A DNA stretch of 64,000 bases from Linanthus parryae (taxonomy: Eukaryota > Streptophyta > Magnoliopsida > Ericales > Polemoniaceae). Position 1 is the first letter of the stretch, and each line of letters starts with the position of its first letter. Location: the NCBI GenBank assembly GCA_023055425.1, contig JALGPY010000001.1, positions 117,161,057 to 117,225,056 of the forward strand. The letters are read 5' to 3'. The notes below the pieces were generated by a model that saw nothing but the letters and a program-made list of their open reading frames with translations, did no database searches and was not told the origin of the DNA. The translations under genes were made by a program, and so were the position numbers. Shown in pieces: positions 57,753-64,000 of the stretch.

Positions 57753-59792
57753 TCAAAAATATTGTCTTACCTTTATAGGATAAGATACACCAATCACCTA
57801 AAGTGTTCCACGCATACGAGGGAGAAAAGAACACTATGTGTCGTCACACAATGTGTCTATCCATCACAACTCGAATGTGTTTCAAATGTTCCAACTTAAT
57901 CTACACAGCGGGTACAACTCATAGTACCGTCGTACTAAGAGTCACGCCAGCAAATGCTAAACAAAGTGGTCCACATCACTTGGCATTTGGTATCTCGACA
58001 CCCAACATTTTTTTTTCCAAAACTATTTTTTTTTAAATATTACTTTTTTTGGGTCAAAACTTTCTAATTTTGGAAACGACCAAGTCGAATTAACTCAAAA
58101 TGAAACAAAATAAGGTATTATCTTAAAATTTGCACTCAAAGGTATGAAACGAATGGTCTCATGTTCTTCTAAGTCAAAGCGTCATTACTCTCTCGTCGAC
58201 AAAATAACATAACCAACAAAGCGAACGTGGATACGGATCACACGACAATGATAAGTCATTTCTATAGAGTACGCAAATATGCTCAATGGATAGCAAACAT
58301 ATAAATAAGAAAGTAGATTCCGCATGGAGCACATACCAATTAGCAAGTAACAGTTAATCAACAAGTACGGTACAAATCGTGTTTAAGAATATGTAAGTAC
58401 CCCAAAATCCCCCTCGGCTTGCTTACTTTGTTATTACAAAATTGAGATATCCTAATCAATTTTAAAATTTTGAAAACGTGTTATCTTTCTTTTTTTATCT
58501 ACTTAAGGAAATCGAAAAGTCTCATTAGCCGGAGAACTGATGCTCTGATACCATCTGAAACAATCCGGGATCTCGGTTCAGGGTTAAAGCGACAATCGAT
58601 AACCAAAAGTAGATTACTAACTATTAAGTTTACATTTCGGTTAAAGTACATAACAAAATTTCGATAATAAGTACAATCTAAAACAAATTCTGTGTGATCT
58701 ACTAAGTGATGTGACTTAAGCTAAACTTCTTCGTCTCGATCCGTGTTCCCATCCCCCACCTTGATTGATGACCTGCGGTTTTAAAATGGCAAAAGCCGAC
58801 GCAGTTTTGAAGAAAATGATCAGTAAAAACTGAGTAAATACACACTACGACATGTAAACCGATGAGTGGCACGCAAGAATAGTTTAAATAAAGCAAGAGA
58901 TTTGAAACATTAATAAGTAAGAGAGTTGGGAATTTATGAAAAATTGTAAGTAATCACGTAGCGAGAACTTTTCGACTTTAAAACTTCAATAAATCAGGAG
59001 TATTAAATGAATTATTAAATCAGTAGAATCTACAGAATAAAAAAGTTATTTTGAACTCATAACGATATATATTCACGAATAGCATATGCTTTTCAAGTCA
59101 TTTCATATATTAGGGCATATCGAGAGCCACAAACAACATCAATAGAGTATTCAACTTTCTTTCAAGTTCAGTTAACCGTTAAGTTTAGCTGAGGCATGTC
59201 CAGAGCCACCAGCAGGATCGATGTAGACAGAGGGATCACGAAATAATCACTAAGGGTTCCTTCTAGGGTCTATCAAACCCTTTTTCATCCGAGCGTTAAG
59301 GGAGCCCATTCGTCAACCCCGCTCACAACATTAGCTAAAAGGCCTTAAGTGTCGACACCCCTATAGCGTAGTGACCCTTACAAGTATAAGTAGCACTCTA
59401 TAGCTCTATAAACCCCTTGGCCTCAATATCTTGATACATTTTGGCTCATCGGGGGCGGATTTGTGAACATTAACGTTCTATCCAATAATAAGAAGCATTG
59501 CTTCAATGGTCTTAGCCATAAGAAAATGGAGGATCGCTTGACGCCTCCCATTAATAACAGTACTCTGTACATCGTCCTAAGTTTATTAGAGGTATTTTAT
59601 TTCTTCTCTTTCACATAAACAGAATCAGAATATCAAGAGTTCACAAGTAATTTTCCGAGAGCTCTCAAAGGAGATGAATAAAATCATTTAACAACATTCG
59701 AGTGGAAAACATGCATTCTCATACTATTTCATATAACAAACATTCATTTGAAACATCAAACACAAACGCACATTTTGATATAAAAAGGCCGT
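57753..59792 (-). mobile_element. Long-LTR Gypsy derivative, unit 2 (interrupted)
   Basis: It repeats 53134-55185: leader, primer site (58542-58553) and LTR from 58556. It stops at 59792, where the Tat-like element is inserted. About 15 scattered substitutions separate the units over 2 kb. Both units begin at the same base (TCAAAAATATTGTC). The open frames at 53854 and 58470 are identical because they are repeat sequence, not genes. Confidence 0.85.
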
Positions 59793-60419
59793 TGTGCACA
59801 AGAGATTCCGGCGGGGAGACCTCCGTGTACACCGTATGTAGAGGATCAGAGATAGCACAGGAAGAGTTGGGTTGTGTGTAGGGAGAGAGTAAGGCAGTAG
59901 TAATGTCTGAGAGAGAGACAGAGGTTTGGCAGAGCTTCCGCGTATGGCCAGTGTGTTCTCCTTTGTATGGAAAGGTTAACGTCCTATATATAGCAGGGAA
60001 CGTGACCGTTGTAGTGTGGTTAATGCGCCCATTAATGGCGGCTTAATTAGCTTAACCACAACGGCACGTTCGTCCTTATATATAGGGACCGTTACAGCAC
60101 GTTATGCGCGAATACCGGAACCGTTACGAGGTTGACCGGGTTTGACCGGATTGACCGGGTTTATGGAGCTCGTGCCATAAATCTCTCAAAGCAGTTACTA
60201 AAGGTCGCGCGCGGGCTTGGCTCGCACGCGACAGGACTTACTCTAGCCTCCAAACCACTAAGTCCCTACAAGTCCCGTACAGTGGTATGCGAGGGCTCTG
60301 TCTCGCAGCCCCCACATGGATCGGCGCGGCTGGTGATCCAGTGTGTGTGGAGCACAATATGGTGTGCTGGATGGTTGCCACGTGGCCAAGATCTGTCAGC
60401 TCAGAAAGCACTATCTACA
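59793..60419 (-). repeat. Element E 3' LTR
   Basis: It runs TGTGCACAAGAG to ACTATCTACA on the plus strand. The body aligns with element B LTRs (shared GGCAGAGCTTCCGCGTA and CCTATATATAG), but the first 60 bp differ. The open frame at 60132-60686 spans the LTR end and promoter block and is not a gene. Confidence 0.88.
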
Positions 60420-60494
60420 TTAGCCCCCTTTCTGCGCGTGAAGACTCATAGCTGTATAGACTTCCATGCGCGGAAACCAACATACGCGTCGCCG

Positions 60495-60692
60495 CCACGC
60501 ACCAATTCAAATACGGGTGAGTTCAGCCCCCGTGCGTGCCATTATGACCTAAAACCCCTAGAGTCGTGCCGTCTGGCCTTTAGGGTTTTAGGCGTGACGT
60601 CAGCTTGTCCTGTGATTGCGCGATTCGACGGTGACGGTTGCGATTCGACTACTGAAAGGACGCAACCCTTCATTGTTTTTGGATAAATACCT
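60495..60692 (+). promoter_or_regulatory. Conserved antisense promoter block, element E
   Basis: CCAAT is at 60502, TGACGTCA at 60595 and the TATA-like GGATAAATAC at 60681. The gap between the last two starts is 86 bp, as in element B. A leader intron from about 60846 (AAG|GTTGGC) to the acceptor at 61146 (TTCCGCAG) is inferred from conservation of both ends. Confidence 0.6.
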
Positions 60693-61148
60693 TGTACTCT
60701 CCATTGTTGCAAAGCATCACTTCTTTCTTAAAGTGAATGATACCCGGGAGTCTTCGAGAGCAGATTCAGATAATCAATCATCAGTTCAGAACTGCAAATC
60801 GTCTTCTTCAACTGTGTATATCCAAGCAGGCTTCACGAAAACAAGGTTGGCCTTGTTCAATTTCGATTTAAAATACCAGTGTATGCTTTGAACTGTGTTG
60901 GATCTGCAAACCCATATTATCTGTTGAAACTTGTGAAGAAGCTTTGATCTTTGAACCCACTTTTGCTTTAATCCTTCAATAATAAGGACTTCGGATGTGG
61001 GGTTTTGAAATCACTGATAATGCAACCCTCTAATTTCTGAAATCGATACCAGAAACTATTCATCTTTCTTTCCATAGATCTTGAATCTCGAAATTCAAAC
61101 TAAAGTGTGGCATATTTCTCCCCCCTTTTTTCTTGCTCTTCCGCAGGA

Positions 61149-64000
61149 ATGGCCAAGACAAAAGGAACCAAATCCACCAAGGAGGACGAAGAGATACCTG
61201 ATCTTCCGCAAGCTTTGTGGCGAAAAGCCCCCTATCTGGGTGGCAAATATTTCTACCACGCGAGGGTTAAGGCGAAGAAATTGCCTGCTTCTGTCCCGAA
61301 TGAGGGATTGCTAACACTGACTCCCCCAGTTAACTCAGCCTTGCTCGAGTTGATTGGCTCTGAGGACGTGGTTCGATTGGGAATCGAAAATGGGTACTTC
61401 CCCTATGCTGCGATTTCCACCCAAGCTTTTGTCCAGAAATTGGACTACATGGATGAGTGGATTGACCACGTGTTGATCGATCATGCTGTGACTCTTAATG
61501 AGGCCGGCATATACTTCGCTGTTCGTGCTATGAAGGGTGCCGCCGTGAAGCTGGACCAGTCCATGCTTCTAAACCTTCTTTCCCGCTATTCGCCTGCGAC
61601 TCACACATTCCACTTTGCTGAGTTCGAGGCTGCCCCCACACTCGAGGACGTGCACATGCTGTACGATTTGTCTCCCATGGGTGAAGTGGACCCTTTGAGT
61701 CCTTTGAGGACAGCTGCGGAGATCACTTTGTACACGCAGATGGAGGAATGCCTATCAGAGGTGAAGAAGATCTCCACCCGGTGGACTACTACCAAAGCCC
61801 TTCCGAACTGGCAGTTGGTTGATACGTCTGCGAAGAATACCTGGAACAAATGGTTGCAGTACTTCTTTCATGACTACGCGAACAACAGTATCACCAAGAA
61901 GCTTCAGAGTGAGGACCCGGAGGCCAAGAATTATGTGGAGGGTAAAGGCTATCACTTGACCCTTTGTGCTTTCCTTTGTGCATGGCTGTCGAGGTACTTG
62001 ATCGATGGTCACCCGCATGATGGGGTCTTCTATCACGTTCTGCCGCTTGCTGTGAAGCTCGCCCTTGGCCAGAGAGTCGCACTCGGACCCTTGGTCTTGG
62101 GCACGCTGTACTATAGACTGGATCAGCTAGTTGTGGCTATGAAGGAGTCGCGTGGCCGCCTCGATATACTGACTTTTGTCAACATTTCCTTCTTGACAAT
62201 GTGGGTCTTTGAGCGATGGCCGTCCTATGCCCCGACTTCTCTTAAGCCCAACAAGTGGTGTCCCCCAGGCGAGACGGAGGAGCGTAACAGTGGCAGGGCT
62301 GCGAGGTGGTTCGGAGCGAACAATACCAAGTGCGTTTGGAGCCTGATATGCGACAAGCGGCAAGAGTTCACTGCCAGGCCCTATGCCATGCGCATTGAGA
62401 ACGTGCGATGGTTTCCAAAGCTGTACCCTTCTAAGGGTGTCGTCTTCTCAGAAGAGCTCCTCTTCGAAGAGGGATCGCATTTCCATGAGCGCTATCGCGA
62501 ATTCTTTTGCTGGTGCCTGCGAGGTTCCCTTCCTGCTCTCGCAGAGCATATTCGTGAGCTCGCGCCTAGGTATGAGAGGATTACCGTGGATGTTGACCCC
62601 ACTCGAGTTTCTCCCCAGTTCGGCTTTGATGCAGTGGCACCATCAATCTGGCCTCAGTCCATTATCAGAGGTTGCTATAAGCGCTTGCTAACAAAGGAGT
62701 GCAAGACAGTTTTCATGAACAATCTTCCCTTTGAGCAGCCTGCGGGTAACCGCGAGGGCGGTTGTTCCCAGAACTGGCTCGCATACTGGATCGCTCAGCA
62801 AACGAGTATTGAGACACAGTCGGCCGCCCAGCCGAGTAGAGCTCCCTTGATCAAAAGAAACTCTTTTCCGTTTCGCCCCAATTGCAGTCTGAGCGAGTCT
62901 GAATATGGTTGCTACTCATTGTTGGATCATGAGAACCATTTGTGCCCTGACGTCATTCTGAAGGAAAAGATCGTCGCAGTTAAGAAAGGCGACTCGCATG
63001 CCATCAGATATAGCGAGACATTTGCTAAGGTAAGCAACTTTTTCCGCGCGCGTTAAGCTTCTTGATTTCCACATGTTGATGCCTTTATTCTATACTGTTT
63101 GTTGTAGTGTCATGTGCGGAGATTCGCATCTGGTGATCGTTCCAAGTCGTTGGTTAACACCATTGTTGCCACCAAAAGACAAGGACAGTCGTTCCTGCTA
63201 GCATCGAGGATGGACCCCGAGGTCGAAACCAGGATTCGCGCAGTCATGAATGCTTTTGCTGACTCGCTAATAGATAATGCTCCGGCCTTGTCTCCGCCCA
63301 GAGATAATCCATCTCCTCCAGCGACTGCGGCGCCGAGAGCGAAGAGACCCAGGCAGAAGGGAATTACAATATCTTCCCCTAAGAGCGCTCCAACTTCTCC
63401 TCCAGCGAAGTCCCTTTCTGCCAAGGACAAAGGCAAAGGTCGCATGCCCAGTAAAGCGCGGAAGGAGCTCGCAGTTGAGACCTTCGTTCCATTCAACCAG
63501 GAGGAAGAAGAGGAGAGGCAGGAGCCCAGAGAAGGTAATGAAGAAGAAGAAGAAAGAACAAATGTGATACATGAGGAAGAATCAGGAGGTACCTCCATCG
63601 CGTTTCCCTTCTCATTATCGTAATTCTTTTGCAACTCTTTCGTAAACCAGTCGTTTCTTCGCAGATGATGATGATGATGAGACCATCGGTGGCCTTTTGG
63701 CCAAGAGACAAAAGAGGAATGCTCATTCTGGCATTCCAGACGAACCCATAAGCGAGGACATTCTTGCCGAGTCCAGGAAGACAGCCGCGGAAGCTGCTGA
63801 AAGGAGAAGGCAGCGGGAAGAGGAGGAGCTCGAGCATGTGAGACAGCGAAGCCTCGAAGAGCAACATGTTGACGACTTAGTGCGTCCAGCTGACGAGGAA
63901 GATGTGCTTCCCGAAGAGGTGGCTCCTCAGGCGGAGGAGGAGGATGCGGCTCCAGAAGAGGATGCAGCAGCTCTGGAACAAGCCCAAGCAGATTTTGAAG
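61149..64000 (+). CDS. Plant mobile domain (PMD) protein, spliced, 3' end off window
   Basis: Three exons join in frame: 61149-63029, 63108-63588 and 63665 onward (about 899 codons so far). Introns of 78 and 76 bp have GT-AG ends (AAG|GTAAGC...TTGTAG; GAG|GTACCT...TCGCAG). The start MAKTKGTK directly follows a splice acceptor, so the earlier in-frame Met at 61107 is rejected. Exon 1 is the PMD domain: ATHTFHFAEFEAAPTLEDV near residue 155, CAWLSRYLIDGHPHDGVFYH near 280 and TMWVFERWPSYAP near 355. Exon 2 is basic, then Glu-rich; exon 3 is a charged coiled coil. There are no stops, unlike its relative in element B. PMD proteins of the MAIN/MAIL1 type act in transposon silencing in Arabidopsis; the role here is unknown. 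Confidence 0.9.

Larger units (their letters stand above)
59793..64000 (-). mobile_element. Tat-like element with intact antisense PMD gene (element E), partial
   Basis: It starts with a 627-bp LTR (59793-60419) of the same family as element B, next to a reversed purine tract (60420-60440). It is nested in the Gypsy LTR of unit 2. The five bases before it are GCCGT, and unit 1 shows the uninterrupted site continuing GCCGTACATATG. The sense genes and second LTR lie beyond the window. Confidence 0.88.

Noticed and set aside
53854..58896. Identical small frames at 53854/58470 and similar ones at 54086/58702
   Set aside because: Their identity follows from duplicated LTR DNA; they span the primer site and LTR start, so they are not genes.
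60132..60686. 184-codon frame across the element E LTR end
   Set aside because: It crosses the LTR border, purine tract and promoter block and has no recognisable motif.
61107..61148. Upstream in-frame Met (14 extra residues) for the element E PMD protein
   Set aside because: It lies in the pyrimidine tract of an inferred leader intron, just before a splice acceptor, and is not conserved in element B.
1..64000. CRISPR arrays, rRNA or tRNA genes
   Set aside because: No regularly spaced repeat-spacer pattern, rRNA segment or convincing tRNA cloverleaf was seen; the tRNA-like words are retroelement primer sites.

Overview
The window is nuclear DNA of a flowering plant, probably a eudicot. The evidence is a long intron-rich SPT5 gene, pectin methylesterase (PME) and PME-inhibitor (PMEI) relics, plant-type L1 LINEs with a C-terminal RNase H, a Copia element with the initiator-Met tRNA primer site, and Ty3/Gypsy elements of chromovirus and Tat type. 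The species cannot be told from sequence alone. Only one ordinary host gene looks intact: SPT5 (46305-51896, minus), whose 15 exons can be joined in frame to 1,041 codons.

Layout. 1-2784: no recognisable gene, one strong hairpin. 2785-17984: a tandem-duplicated non-coding segment. Copy 1 carries a very young intact Copia element (3148-8538). Copy 2 keeps the empty site for that insertion and carries a solo LTR (15359-16786). A Gypsy LTR with a stub (10300-14437) lies between the copies. 18461-35265: relics of PMEI genes, one split by a near full-length L1 LINE (minus) that was itself hit by a 9.2 kb Tat-like retrotransposon (19515-28712) and by a Harbinger-type MITE (28747-29503). 35816-40172: a second, 5'-truncated LINE carrying a 784 bp hAT-type element (36310-37093). 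It lies in the intron of a PME relic whose first exon is tandemly duplicated (40168-42965). 42966-46304: intergenic, with two foldback MITEs. 46305-52043: SPT5 and its promoter. 53134-59792: two near-identical copies of a long-LTR Gypsy derivative, the second broken by another Tat-like element (59793 to beyond the window).

The most interesting system is the pair of Tat-like retrotransposons (19515-28712 and 59793->64000). Each carries, antisense to its own transcription, a multi-exon gene for a plant-mobile-domain (PMD) protein. In the right-hand copy the reading frame is intact across three exons up to the window edge; in the left copy it is a pseudogene with the same introns. The two copies also share a promoter-like block (CCAAT box, palindromic TGACGTCA, TATA-like box) with nearly identical spacing. 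Introns oriented this way are not spliced from the element's sense RNA, so they can survive retrotransposition. All calls are from reading the sequence; no database search was run.
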